Source: Enoplolaimus lenunculus (Eukaryota; Nematoda; Enoplea; Enoplida; Thoracostomopsidae). Taken from it: a stretch of DNA of 64,000 bases. How positions within the stretch are numbered: the first letter of the stretch is position 1; each line of letters begins with the position of its first letter. The stretch is from NCBI GenBank assembly GCA_030248215.1, contig JASANG010002205.1:271115-335114 (forward strand). Reading direction: 5' to 3'. Both the position numbers and the translations under genes were made by a program. A model generated the notes under the pieces. That model did not search any database. It was not told the origin of the DNA and saw only the letters and a list, made by a program, of their open reading frames with translations. This document shows positions 37,971 through 49,520 of this stretch, piece by piece.

Positions 37971-38549
37971 GTAACTGACCAAAATTAATATATCTTTGCC
38001 CTTTTCCACTTGGTCGGAAGAAAACGGAAAAACCTGTTTTCCAGTGCCCAACATTGCATTGGCTTAATAATAGTTGTAGTTCCGTGGCGTGTGACACAGT
38101 TGTTAACCCTAATTCCCATTTTTTCATTGACGGGCACAACTCGCTTCCGCAGGACTTATACTTACACTATCTCAGTTAATGATGTAATCGCTCACAAATA
38201 TATTAATGAGGCAAAATTATTAAAATACAAAACAAACAACTTTATTTTATTGCTGAAAGATATTTATGAAGTGAAAAATGCAAGGTTACACGGCAAATCA
38301 GTAATAGCAAACATTTAGAACCGATACACAATAAAGGTCTCACATACAGACCAAAATAGCAACGTAATAGGTATAGTTAAATTTGAGTCAAACTAATGTT
38401 GCTAATTTTTCGGTAAGAGAAAATAAAGATAAACGTTCATTCGATCCGCAAATAGGAACAGTTTTATTTTCTGCAATACTCTTATCACTACCAGAAAATG
38501 TCGAACAGCTAGTGCTGGACGATACAAATTTTAATAAACTTGCACATAC

Positions 38550-39035
38550 CAAAGTCTAAGTCTAAGCGTAAGAATGAGCTTATTCTTAATGCGGGGTTCA
38601 CGTTATAACCGGGACAGCTTGGGACACGTTTTGTCCCTATTAGCCTATTGAGTAACATTTTGTCTGGTAATAGAGCCTATATCATATTCAAAAAGTCGTA
38701 TTTGTCTGCTATCATCATGTGTAGGTCACCTTTTGTACTTCAATATCATATGATATTCGACGTATTGTCAGCGAATATATTTTCAAACGTCTGCATACTT
38801 GAGGTAACATACCCAAATTGTCCTGTTGAATATCATATGATACTAGAATTTAAAATTTGAATTTTTGAATTATGGCACCGCTTTTCTACGCGGTTTTGCG
38901 CCGAACATGAATTTGCAGACATGTATTTGATCCCGGTTATAACGTGAATCCCGCATAAGCCTAACCAAAATTAGTCTAAAGCTTAAACTAACTCTATTGC
39001 AGTCCCAACCAAAAACGTTCCGCCCCTGATCTTTA
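38550..39035 (-). repeat. TTAGGC element split by a MITE insertion
   Basis: The left part (38550-38588) reads GTCTAAGTCTAAGCG and GAGCTTATTCTTA. The right part (38957-39035) continues with AAGCCTAACCAAAATTAG, AAAGCTTAAACTAACTC and TATTGCAGTCCC. Between them sits the element at 38589-38956. Confidence 0.7.
38589..38956. mobile_element. MITE, GCGGGGTTCACGTTATAACC ends
   Basis: The termini ATGCGGGGTTCACGTTATAA and TTATAACGTGAATCCCGCAT are inverted. Two ATATCATATGATA palindromes lie inside. Larger relatives are at 47520-48412 and 49521-50470. Confidence 0.85.
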
Positions 39036-39050
39036 CATGTGCCATCAATA

Positions 39051-39321
39051 TTAACCCCTTCTCACATTGAGTTGCCCATAGGCAACTCAGCGCAGTGTAT
39101 ATACGTTAAATAATATATATCGCACAATGTTTAACAATTGTAACACGTATACATAGTACTAAATCACCACAAGACGTGAGAGCCCCCTCGGGCTCGAGCG
39201 TCAAGCTCCTATAGCTGAGTGGTGATGGTATACGCCTCCCAGTATAATCACTGGAGTTCGAATCCTAGCATAAAAGTAAGTCTCCGGGGAAATAGAAAAT
39301 ATTCATGTGATAAAGGGTTAA
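39051..39321 (+). mobile_element. TTAA-flanked tRNA-core MITE, copy 2
   Basis: TTAA at both edges, the GAGTTGCC...GGCAACTC hairpin, and intact A (TAGCTGAGTGG) and B (GAGTTCGAATCC) boxes. Its right edge is only 10 bases from the stop codon of the adrenodoxin reductase gene. Confidence 0.88.
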
Positions 39322-39331
39322 CAACAAAAAA

Positions 39332-42300
39332 TCATTTCCCACAAATTTGCAATATTTTCTCAAGTGAAACAATCTTTTCCCGAGGTTTTCCAACCTTGGC
39401 ACCTTGCGCTATCTCAAAAGCATCTATAGAGCACCAGTTATCCCAAGACACATATCGTACGCGCTTTCGCATAAGAATATTATCTAACGCATTACTTTTC
39501 GCATTAACCTGATTTGATTCATAAGTGTTACAATTCCGGTTATTTAAGTCGTCAATAACAGCCCGCGCTACAACGGAAGCGTCCATCTGTGTTGTATTCA
39601 AAACACCAGAAGGACCGCGTGCGCACCATCCACATGCGTAAACCGTACAATTCGTGTCACTGTCAAATTCTTCAACAAGACCTCTACTATTAACTTTCAA
39701 AATATTCCGTTTTGAATCAAACGGCAGTGTCGAATCAATAGGGCAACTTTGATAACCAATTGAACTAATGACTAGACCACATGGAATCTTTTCAACAGCT
39801 TCTGAAAAAATAAAACAATTGCTGCTAGTGAAATGTAATTCAAGAGTGTCTGCAGAGCTTTTGTATTTTACCCCGATTGTCACTTTTAGGCATCTCTTAC
39901 ACAAAAAGTTTTGTACAAAATTGTAAATTTTTTAATGATACGTCAATACTAACATGAAATTTTTATTAAACAAAGTAACAATGTCTTCTTTAGGTTAACA
40001 AACTTACCAGTAGGTCGCACATTCCATGATGTGCAATCAGAAAAATCTGCTTGTTCGGCATCTAATTCATTTATTCGAAATTGCATTGAAACCACACGAC
40101 CATCACTGGATAAATCAATGGATTCAGGAGTACGAAAGCACAACAAATCCCACGTTCGGTCTAAAAATTAAGCCATAACTTTCTAATAAAACTTTCTATT
40201 GATATTCTGATGCAATACTACTAGTAGAAAAACAATTGGTTGCATTTTGTATTATTTCGCTATGACAAGAGCTTGAACTTACGTCCGCACACCAACGGGG
40301 CCGGGTCCAGGTTTTTAGTTCGAGAAATTCCTCCAGGTGCGGGTTTTCTCAACAAACCATTTCGGGTCCGGTTCTTACAAAAAAACTTGGACAACATACC
40401 CGGAATAAAGTTGTTTATATATCAAAACTCGCTTAGCAATTTTAGCGTCTTCCACCTATATTCTGAGTAGTAACTGTACCGTACCAAAACTAAAGAGACA
40501 AAACACTTCAGATGTGTTCCTTAGGCAATTATCTTATGTGGCACGTAAAAGGAAACTGAAGAACAAAAAAGTTAGATCAGTAGGCTTCATCTTAGAGTAA
40601 TGAATAACCTACGTGTACATATATTTGGATTATGATTGCGAACGCTGGAATGGTTAGGATACAGAGATATGACATGTCTTATTTTAAAGTTATCAATTTG
40701 ACATTTCATTTAAGCTTTGATCTAATGTCAAACGTTGCGTATATATATTAATCAGAAGTCCACGAACTTGCTAAAATAACCAGGTACCATATATATGTAG
40801 ACAGAAATTCTTGCCTTCCTTTAAAACTTTTGGATCATGTTCAGTTTTTGCTATATAAAATTTCGGGCCCGGGTATTTATTTTTAAATTTAACAACTCTG
40901 GTGAACACTAGAGTCGTCATCAAACTTAATTACAATTTATGAACAATCATTTGCATCAATATTATTGATTAATGTATCACTTCGTTCAAGAATTGTGTAC
41001 GCTGCTATTCATGCTCTGGCACACCATTCAAGAAAATATAAACGAAAAAACAATTTACAGTCTAGCAAACTACGGCAAAAACAATAATTACCGTTGTTGC
41101 TTGCGAAATCCACTGAACGATATTTTTGAGCTGTATCGAGCATCAATTTTATTAGCCTTCTACGCGATCTAGGTAACTGATCTGTGAATGTGGGTTCTTT
41201 TGCAGCATTTGGAAAATCCGACAAACAGAATTTCGGTGCGCAATTACGTATTCCAACTATCATTTCACGAAGCTCTTTGATTGTGAATGAAACCTGAAGA
41301 GGCCCTCGGCGACCAACCAGCTGAACACGTTTTATTCTGCTGCGCGAAAGAGTCTAAAATGCGAGATAACAATACAGCATATACAATGTAGCTGACGTCA
41401 CATAAATTTAACAATCAGGACGTGACTGCGAACTATTGTAATGGCATTGAAATCCAAACTCCCACCCAGTTTCGCAAAGTATTTCTGCTGTCGCTGTTGT
41501 GTCGTTTCAGTCTAAGTATTTCAAAAACGTAAAGTGTGTCATTTTGCAAAATATAGTTGCATCCGTTGGACTTCCTGTAACACAATGACAACAATGTTTT
41601 GCAATGATTGCTTACTGATTTTTCTTACACTACAATAAACTTGTGCATTCTTCTTACGACTATGGTTGCAAATGACTGATAATTAGCTCACCTGACGCAA
41701 CCGGGGGCGTAGGCAAAAATTTGTTTCGGTTCCCAATTTTCGAGGAGATCACAGAAACTTCGGGAGGAGAGATCCTGGAAAAATTCGCTGGGTAGGGGCC
41801 AGAAGACATTCGGGTGCTGGGACACACCGTACCAATTAACTGAGCAATCGTCGAAATCTCGTTCACTTTATGAAACTTTAAGATGAAAATTTTGACGTGC
41901 TTAAACCATAATTGCAGCCTTACAGTGGGTGATAAAGGTTTTGAAAACAAAAGAACTGAAGGTACCGCATAGGTATTACAATCGTTTCAAAACAGCAATT
42001 CCTGAATTTATGAAAGTTCAACCAAAACACGAAATTTGTCGTCCAGGCAGTCTGAATCTATTCAGCACCGAACCATCACGCCACTGCACTTAAACCTGTA
42101 TACAATATGCATATACTTATACGCATTACGTCGCAAGATTAACAAGCGCGTGTTATGAAATGCCAGATATGAACGTTTTTGCTGATATGTTGAATTTTAC
42201 TTCGGTGTATTCGTGGATTCGGCGGCACCCTGGACGCATCGTAAAGTATTTCAAGAAAAAATCTTATCACGCAAAAATTATAATTTATTCATTCATTACT

Positions 42301-44735
42301 ATAATACTTTTAATTGTAATCTTCCCCACGAGCTATATAAATACATATTCAGTATACAACAAGTTACCTCTAACGCGTGTTCGCATATATCGGTCTTCTT
42401 CAAAAGACCTACTGGCTTCAACAGAATTCGTGCCACATCCAATGCGACGTTGCCATGCCCAAGCACTACCGCCACTTCTGCATCTAATAACGGTTGTAGA
42501 TTGGCGTCCGTTTGAGTGCCGTTGTACCTGATCTTTTTACAAATATGCAAATTAAGATACTTGAACTTCAGTTTTTTACAGATCATGAAACGATGACTTT
42601 GTGACTTTTCCGAACAGTAGAAAACTTTCTAGATTTTTGACGATATAGAACTTCAAGCCTGTTAAAACTATATAAGTGCAAAAATTTCACATAGTTTCAA
42701 AACGCTATGTCAAATAGTCCTTTGGTCATATCTAAATTTGCTAACACTTCATTATCAGGGTGCGACCAGATACCAGAACCAGAGCAGGATAATGAATTTT
42801 TTACCACAACCGGATATAGCATGTAAATATGTGCACTGTTGGAAGTACCTCAGTCGTGCAAAGGAGTTTATTGCTGAATTAAAATTATTAGCTTGAATTT
42901 TTGATTTTGTTTAAACGAGTGAAAAACTTGGCTTTACTTGCCAGGAAAGGTAATCGATGCAAGATGTTAGATATGTCCAATTGTCAATAGCAGCTTACAG
43001 GGTGCGACTAGATATCATAAATGACGGAACCGGATAATTAATTCAAGCTGAATACTAGATTGCATTGAAATATCTAAACGTAGCTGACAATTCTTTTTCG
43101 GTGGTTCTAAGGTATCCAAATTGTATACGTGACAAAGTTTTAACAACGACCCTACTGCATTATTCTAAGTTTTGTAGCGTTGCGTTCACTTGCATTATTT
43201 GTTTGGCCCATGTTACTTTTAAGAGCTCCCAGTTTTCCCTGAGTACCATAACATAGAGGTGGCAGGATTAAGGTATTATTTGCTTAGGCTTTGGCTTAGT
43301 TATAAACTTATTTTTACGCTGAAGTTTGGGCTCTTGGTCTTAACAATAGGAATATGCTGATATATATTCCGTTACGCCAACAGAATAACGCTCGTCATCT
43401 ATATATGGTTTTCCAACGTTACTGTAACCCAATTAAGATTGTGAACGTACACGGGCAAATGCAAATATTTACATTACATGTACGACAGAAAAAATACGTA
43501 TAAGTAAATCAATCAGTACCATGGCAGTTGGTGTAAATACAAATGATAATTTCAATTACTTCAAGTTTTCAACGAAACATCCGGCAAGTTAGAACACCGG
43601 AACAGGAGCCGGATGAACCACATTTCGATAGATTTATGCCAGAAATCCGGAGCCGGATGAACCACATTTCGATAGATTTATGCCAGAAAACCGGAGCCGG
43701 ATATCTGGCTCCTGTCACTTTCAAAATTTTCCTGTATAATCACATCGCTATTCTTGTACGCTTGCAGAAATCAAAATCGAACTGATCAACTTTAGAACAA
43801 ATCACTGCATCTCCAAAAAATTTTGAACATATGTATGTTAAAAACTAGCAAACATCGCAACATCATACCATCCCACAAAACGTCTTGCAGAAAATACATT
43901 AGCTGTGGATATCGCATGAGATATTTGAAGTTGTTTCTCTATTTGACATCCGTATGCCAAAATGATACAGTCATAAATTTGGCATAATTCGTTAACAGAG
44001 ACATCCACTCCTACGTTGACATTGCCGAAAAAACGCAGCCTGTCACGATTGCTATTCATTAGCTTTTCAAACGTATGCTCTATAACAAATTGTGAAAATA
44101 TATACGTAATAATTAACTAAATTTCGTCAAACATGTACCTTTTCGTTGAAAACTATATATAAATCATAAACTTACTCATATTGTTAAGAATTAGATTACA
44201 CATACAAAGATACGCTGCTGAATTCAAAAGCAGGGCCAAATCATCTGAAACTCGACATCTCATGCACGTAAAACAAACATTCCTTGCAACTGAACGATGT
44301 ATATTTTTGAACAGAATAAATTTGCATCACCGATGGTTTAAGTATCAACTATATGCAGTAAAGAACATAAAAACCAAAACCTTCAGTTGTTTCATGCACT
44401 CGAATTCTGTAATTCCGGATGAAGACAGTTGTCACTCGGATTTCTAAGCACACAGATAATATTAAAACATGGAGAACAAACCAATACCGACCAGTGTTCT
44501 TTACTTCTGGATGATCTGGAGCAACTCCAAACCGCAGTAAACCGAACGGTACTGGAAGCTTTTCCAAAACATCGATTCCTGCATTAGGAAGTGCTCGTGC
44601 GATTGACGCAGCGCAGTAAAAGCCAGCCGGTCCAGAACCAACAATCGCCACACTGAATGCTCGCGCCAAAACACTTTCGCATCTCAGATGATTTTGCTGC
44701 ACCACTAATAACGGTTTGTATGACATAAAACGCAT
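39332..44735 (-). CDS. FDXR: NADPH:adrenodoxin oxidoreductase, mitochondrial
   Basis: Six exons: 44492-44735, 43869-44079, 42368-42527, 41092-41353, 40008-40160 and 39332-39801 (TGA). The phases agree and the sum is 500 codons, 499 residues, close to the human protein. The flavoenzyme passes electrons from NADPH through FAD to ferredoxin for steroid, heme and Fe-S chemistry in the mitochondrial matrix. Visible landmarks: a basic presequence after MRFMSYKPLL; FAD-binding IVGSGPAGFY; LPVPFGLLRFGVAPDHPEVKN; NADP-binding VVLGHGNVALDVARILL; LVGRRGPLQVSFTIKELREM; CGLVISSIGYQS; YACGWCARGPSGVLNTT; and the C-terminal GKPREK. I chose the Met at 44735; the frame is also open to a Met at 44783. The first donor (G|gtcggt) is weak but restores the HPEVKN motif exactly; the alternative GAA|gtaaag would delete it. 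Confidence 0.93.
40161..41091. other. intron 4 of FDXR
   Basis: Two GC-rich pieces, around 40290-40370 (CCGGGTCCAGG) and 40860-40880 (TTCGGGCCCGGG), look like edges of a degraded hAT-type MITE. Nothing else was recognised. Confidence 0.4.
42757..43050. repeat. fragments of a CAGGGTGCGAC MITE in an FDXR intron
   Basis: CAGGGTGCGACCAGATACC at about 42758 and CAGGGTGCGACTAGATATC at about 42998 are direct repeats of the same end type, each followed by a CCGGATA motif. They resemble the hAT-type family at 52277-52642. Confidence 0.5.
43570..43705 (+). repeat. two-copy duplication within a CCGGA-rich repeat
   Basis: The block GGAGCCGGATGAACCACATT...ATGCCAGAAA occurs twice in a row, 53 bases apart. 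Confidence 0.75.
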
Positions 44736-44869
44736 CACTTTATATACAAAAAAACTAAACAAAATAGACAAATTGTAGGGCAAAGAGCATCATGATACAT
44801 GTGGAATCCAACATCGTATGAATATACAGAAACTCTATATCAGAACCAGCAAAGCAAATATATATCAAT

Positions 44870-45150
44870 CAAACATATAAATTTGCTACCCATGGCTGTA
44901 AAAAACGCAAGTAATCCGCTAAAAGTGCTAGAAGTGTCAAAACAGCATCACACAGTGATAAAAATTTAAACTCCAATTGCACTAAAATGAAGTTACTGGT
45001 AATGGGTACATCCACTGTGATATGCGGATCCACAGAGGCAAGCAAAAACCTCATGCTGATGCTGCACGTCGGTAAAAGGCTTCTGACATGAAGGTCCCAC
45101 CGAGATTGACGCTGTAAATAGCAGGACCATAGATTCGAAGAAGCTGAAAC
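44870..45150 (-). repeat. SINE-related tail sequence
   Basis: Carries the GGTCCCACCGAGAT...GCTGTAAATAGC segment shared with the SINE blocks at 7620-8170 and 49646-50358. No tRNA head is seen here. It lies upstream of FDXR. Confidence 0.45.
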
Positions 45151-45235
45151 CTCGTAAGAACGCTTCTCATTTTCAACTGCAAGAACTCAGGGTAAGGTTG
45201 TGCGGTCTTAAGACTATGTATGTAAGTGGTATATT

Positions 45236-45790
45236 AGTATGTAGTAGTTGAAACGATTGAACACAGCTGAATTGGAAGCAGCGACCTTCGGCTAACCGAG
45301 CCACCGCTCTTATCAACTGAGCTATCGCGGCACTGCTTCAACTATATAAATGTGCTAGCTATTAATAGCGTTGTTTTACTAGTGTAATACGCTGTGTGCT
45401 CCGTAGCTACTGTGCATGTATATTACCTGCTGACTTTTTTATGTGTGTGCTATCTGCTTTGTAGTCAGGTATTCCATCGCGCCCTACCCGACATCCCCCT
45501 TTTTCGAGGAGGGCGTCAGTGCTATGTTAGTGCGAAGTAGCTGAAACAATTGACCACGGCTGGATTCGAACCAGCGACCTTCGGCTAACCGGGCCAACGC
45601 CCTTACCAGCTGAGCAATCGCGGCAGTGCTTCAACTACTTGTGCGAGTTATTATATGATGGTTGCTCACTACGTTATGTAATACGCTGTGCACTGTGTAG
45701 CTACTATGCAGTGTGTATTACGCGTTGACTTTTTTATGCGTGCATTTTATATTCGGATATTCCATCGTGCAATACTCGACACTCAGAACA
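45236..45790 (-). mobile_element. tRNA-derived SINE, tandem pair
   Basis: Two units about 290 bases apart share head and tail. On the minus strand each head begins GCCGCGATWGCTCAG (A box); the second retains GCTGGTTCGAATCCAGC (B box with a paired T arm), while the first has lost it. The tails share GTAATACGCTGTG and TTGACTTTTTTATG. The acceptor stem no longer pairs, so these are SINEs. Confidence 0.75.
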
Positions 45791-46289
45791 AAAAACCGTC
45801 GTACCCTAGCCTACACAGCATATCACATCTACTTCAACGTGCTAGGATGCTAGAAAAGTTTCCGGAAGGAGCAATGATGAATTTAGCAGCTGAGTTCAGA
45901 GGGCTGTATGGGTAACAAAACTCCATTTCGTCATAAGCGGAAATCACGTATTTCTTCCACCATTGCTAGCTATGGCATAATTTCGGCGCGAGCAGAATAG
46001 ATACTATTTTAGATTTTTCCATCTAAACAAAAAAAGAAAACTAGAAAACGATTCTATTTGTGCAATTCGCAAACATCATATGCCAAGTACACCGTTTTCG
46101 TGACTTTCTGGAATCATAGTTGTCAGAGGCTTGAGTGTTGACATGTCGCTAGTAGGATGTCACAAGTGAAATATATCTAAACCGCAGGTCAAAAATTTTG
46201 TCGAAGAAGTAGAACTAGATCAGAGCTGAAAAGAAGTTTAAATACTGTTTAGTGGCAAGGTTTAGTGTTGAATGTCTGTTAACAAATAT

Positions 46290-46560
46290 ACATTTGTTGT
46301 GCACTGTCATGCTGGGTCACGTTCTGTCGCGTTCTATATATCGTGTAACATTTTGCCAGCGAAGAAACCAATGATATTCCAAAAACAATGGTTGTCTGCT
46401 AACATCACGTATCGGTCGCGTTTTGTCTTTCAATATCATATGATATTATCTACATTGTCTGTTAATAATCGTATGATGATTTTAAAGATGCCTACTGTAG
46501 TCAGTTGCATAATGTCAGTCCCACGATACCATTGGGTTGGATTGCACGCACAATGCCCAG
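46290..46560 (+). repeat. fragment of the ATATCATATGATAT element family
   Basis: Shares the order GGTCACGTTCTGTC, TGTAACATTTTG, GTTGTCTGCTAACATCA, CGTTTTGTCTTTCAATATC with 49521-50470, without the inserted SINE block. Confidence 0.65.
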
Positions 46561-46776
46561 TCGTTTGTTAAAAGCTCTATAGTGTACATTAAACGTAAAC
46601 TGGACAAGCTATACCGTCCACGATAGCATGCATAGCTAGTACTGGACGCCAATGATATCTAAGAAACTATGTCCAGACACCTAAATAAAAGACGTTCGGA
46701 CGCAAATATATGATATTTGACATATTCGAAAGAACAGAAACCTGTCAGTAATGCGTGTTTTTTTCACAGTATTTTT

Positions 46777-47172
46777 AGCGGTAAAATTCAAAATTTTGTG
46801 GCAAATTCAAATTTTGCCGGGAAAATTAATTTTTTGGTATAAAATTCAAATTTTGGTAGGAAAACTCAACTTTTGGTGGTAAATTTAAAATTTTGTGGCG
46901 AAACTCATGTTTTCGCTGGAAAAGTCAAATTTTGGCGCGAAATTCAAATCTTGACAGACATTCAAATTTTGGCGGGAAATTCAAATTACGGCGGGAAAAT
47001 TCAAATTTTGGCGGATAATTCAAATTTTAGCGGGAAAATTGATTTTGGCAGGAAATTCGATTTTTGGCGGGAAAATTCAAATTTTAGCAGGAAAATTCAA
47101 ATTTTGGCGGTCAAGTTCAAATTTTGGCGGGGAATTTCAAATTTTGGCACGAAAATTCAAAATTTGGCGGAT
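46777..47172 (+). repeat. minisatellite, AAATTCAAATTTTGGCGGG units
   Basis: About 20 diverged units of 16-20 bases with constant strand bias. The 100-codon open frame inside is a product of the repeat, not a gene. Confidence 0.88.
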
Positions 47173-47286
47173 TAACCAAAGTTAAATTGCAAACCTTAGC
47201 GAACACTACACGTCTACACTTTTTCGGGCACTGAAAACCATGTTTTATTTTTGATACTATCACACAGCAGTTCAAAATGGACAATG

Positions 47287-47490
47287 CATATGAAAAGAAT
47301 TTTACTCATTTTGGCCTTTACCGTATTTTCGTTTTATATACTAAATGATTTGCAGGTATATGCACGCAATCTGCAATACTACTCCAAAGACACAAACATA
47401 ACACTTATCAAAAGCAGAGCTACGAGTATATTCATTCCAAGCGTGGAAATGTTTCCCAATGTTACCTTTAGGGCCGTAACAGAAGATTAA
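47287..47490 (+). CDS. possible first exon of a type II membrane protein
   Basis: A short plus-strand frame opens with a Met followed by a basic, strongly hydrophobic stretch (KRILLILAFTVFSFYIL), then a polar stretch with two N-glycosylation sites (NIT, NVT). It looks like the stem of a Golgi enzyme. A donor-like GCC|gtaaca lies before the stop. No further exon was found, and a TTAGGC fragment and a MITE follow at once. It could be a chance frame or an orphan exon. Confidence 0.25.
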   Translation, partial: HMKRILLILAFTVFSFYILNDLQVYARNLQYYSKDTNITLIKSRATSIFIPSVEMFPNVTFRAVTED

Positions 47491-47519
47491 GCGCATTCCT
47501 AAGCCTAAGCTTAAGCCTA

Positions 47520-48412
47520 ATGCGGGTTCACGTTATAACCGGGGCAGGCGAGACACGGTTTGTCACATGTTGATTCGATATCAAAGTTAAAATTCGGACT
47601 CGTATATCGGGTCAACAGACAAAACTCGAATGTTATATGACATTATGCAGGGTTTACGTTATAAATGGGGCAGTCGGGTCACTTTTTGTAACATGTTGAT
47701 TCGACATCAACATAAATTTTTGGTACCATCATATGATACGGACAGACAGAAGTCGAATATCATGTGATACTGCTATACAAAGCACGGGTACTCAGGTGAT
47801 CTCAACATATAAGTGTTCGAATGTCACGTGACGACAAAACTCGAATGTTATATGACATTTTAGCTTACAAACCACCGCTCTCAAATGATCAATGTGTACA
47901 AGGAACGGTATGTCACGTGATACTGTGGGACATTTATGCGAATATCATATGATATTCCAAAGTTTCAACGAATATCATATGATATTCAGAGGGACCGCGT
48001 AATCTTTTTGTACTATGAATAAATGAAAAGTTGGACGGCAGCGGCACAATGCTTTAAATACTATATACACGTCTGACGATCCATTTCCGACACAAAATCG
48101 CTTAGAAAAGCACTGTCATAATACAAAAATTGGAATTTCAAATTCTTGTATCATATGATATTCAATAGGGCAATTTGGATATGTTACCACAAGCATGCAG
48201 ATATTTGAAAATATATTATATGATATTCGCTGACAAATCCTCGAAGATCATATAATATTGAAGAACAAAAGACGGCCTACACATGATAATAGCAAACAAA
48301 TAGGAATTTTTGAATATAATGTAGAGTCTATTAGCAGACAAAATGTTACTCAATAGGCTATTAACGACAAAACGTGTCCCAAGGTGCCCCGGTTATAACG
48401 TGAACCCCGCAT
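47520..48412. mobile_element. ATATCATATGATAT-rich element, largest copy
   Basis: Inverted ends ATGCGGGTTCACGTTATAAC and GTTATAACGTGAACCCCGCAT. Inside are many exact or near copies of ATATCATATGATAT (near 47720, 47755, 47940, 47972, 48149, 48207), with CACGTGACA-type variants. It is inserted in a TTAGGC-family element whose remnant lies at 47488-47519. Confidence 0.82.
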
Positions 48413-48567
48413 CAGTTTACCAGTTTGAAAAATACAAAAGATAATTTTTTGTAATGTTAAACTGATTTTACTGTAGATTTTTCAGTCCTCTGTTTATATC
48501 ATATTACTTTTTTATTTGTTATTTATGGCAGCGAAGGTTCTAAAACGTTGTGCTATAAAGTAATTTG

Positions 48568-48924
48568 ATTGGTTATTACCAAAATGATTTTCATGAAACT
48601 TCTGTGTCATCTGAGTGATGTCATGAGAATACTGCAATTTGATTGGTTGTTACCAAATTGATTTTCTAGAAGCTTCGGTGCTATCTTTGATTGGTTCTCA
48701 TCAAGTTGACTTTCTAGAAGCATCGACGCTATCAGAGTGACGTCAAGGGAATCCTGCAATCTGATTGGTTGTTCATTTTCAATTTCTTGAACATTCCATA
48801 GTTGCTTCATTCTGATTCGTTAAAACAGACCCGCAAAGCTTCCAATGCTACATCTGATTAAGTAAAGCACGTTTTAGTATACAAAGATTTATAATGCTGG
48901 TGGCAGCTCTGAAATATATATAAA
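48568..48924 (+). promoter_or_regulatory. orphan heat-shock-type promoter
   Basis: Trimeric heat-shock elements (TTCnnGAAnnTTC) lie at 48590-48602, 48664-48676 and 48784-48796, and a near match at 48712-48724. Inverted CCAAT boxes (ATTGG) lie at 48568, 48642, 48690 and 48764, spaced 74, 48 and 74 bases. CRE-like sites are TGATGTCA at 48616 and TGACGTCA at 48738. A TATA box, TATATAAA, is at 48917-48924 in plus orientation. HSF sites interleaved with CCAAT boxes ahead of a TATA box is the known layout of animal HSP70 promoters. No heat-shock protein frame lies within 4 kb on either strand. The motifs are direct observation; the function is inference. Confidence 0.65.
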
Positions 48925-49520
48925 TTGTGAATTCTTAAAAACCTTATTAGTTTCAGTTTGCAAAGTCACGGTTTGGACGTATGTTTTGCAAAAGCTTAAA
49001 AACAATAACTTTTTAGTGTGTTTATTGTACTAATCCATATACACGAAATGATTACTTGTTTCGACATATGAGTCGGCACGCAGAGACAATCCTTTTGAAT
49101 GCGTGGTATGTAAAAGTTTGTTTTAATGGAAAAATACTTTGCGAAGTCATATGAGGGGCACATTCAAACCCCTGGGTTTAATTTGCGAATTTCACTGAAC
49201 CACTGTTGCCACCCCCAAAATTTCCCGGTCGGCAAGTAACAACTGTGTCACGGGTAAAAACAAACGACGTGCTGATAATGATGTACAGCACTTGATGGAC
49301 TAACGACGAGTAACCGATAATACAGACATACCATGAACACAAGCAATAGTGCACAAGTGCATTCGAGAGCTGCCCATGATGGTGTGTTGCAATAATACCA
49401 CATTGTTCAACATTTATTGGCAAGGTTGGTTTTGTTCATCTTTTAAAAAGGAAAAAGGTATTAAAAGAGTTCTTGCACAGACTTTGCAATAATTGTTTCA
49501 GACGTTAGATCTAGGTATTA

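Noticed and set aside
42160-42531. 123-codon plus-strand frame
   Set aside because: It is the antisense shadow of FDXR exon 42368-42527 and adjoining intron.
45545-45622. Functional tRNA gene on the minus strand
   Set aside because: The D and T arms look good, but the acceptor stem has mismatches, the base before the anticodon is not U, and it sits in a duplicated SINE.
46873-47175. 100-codon plus-strand frame
   Set aside because: It is produced by the AAATTCAAATTTTGGCGGG minisatellite.
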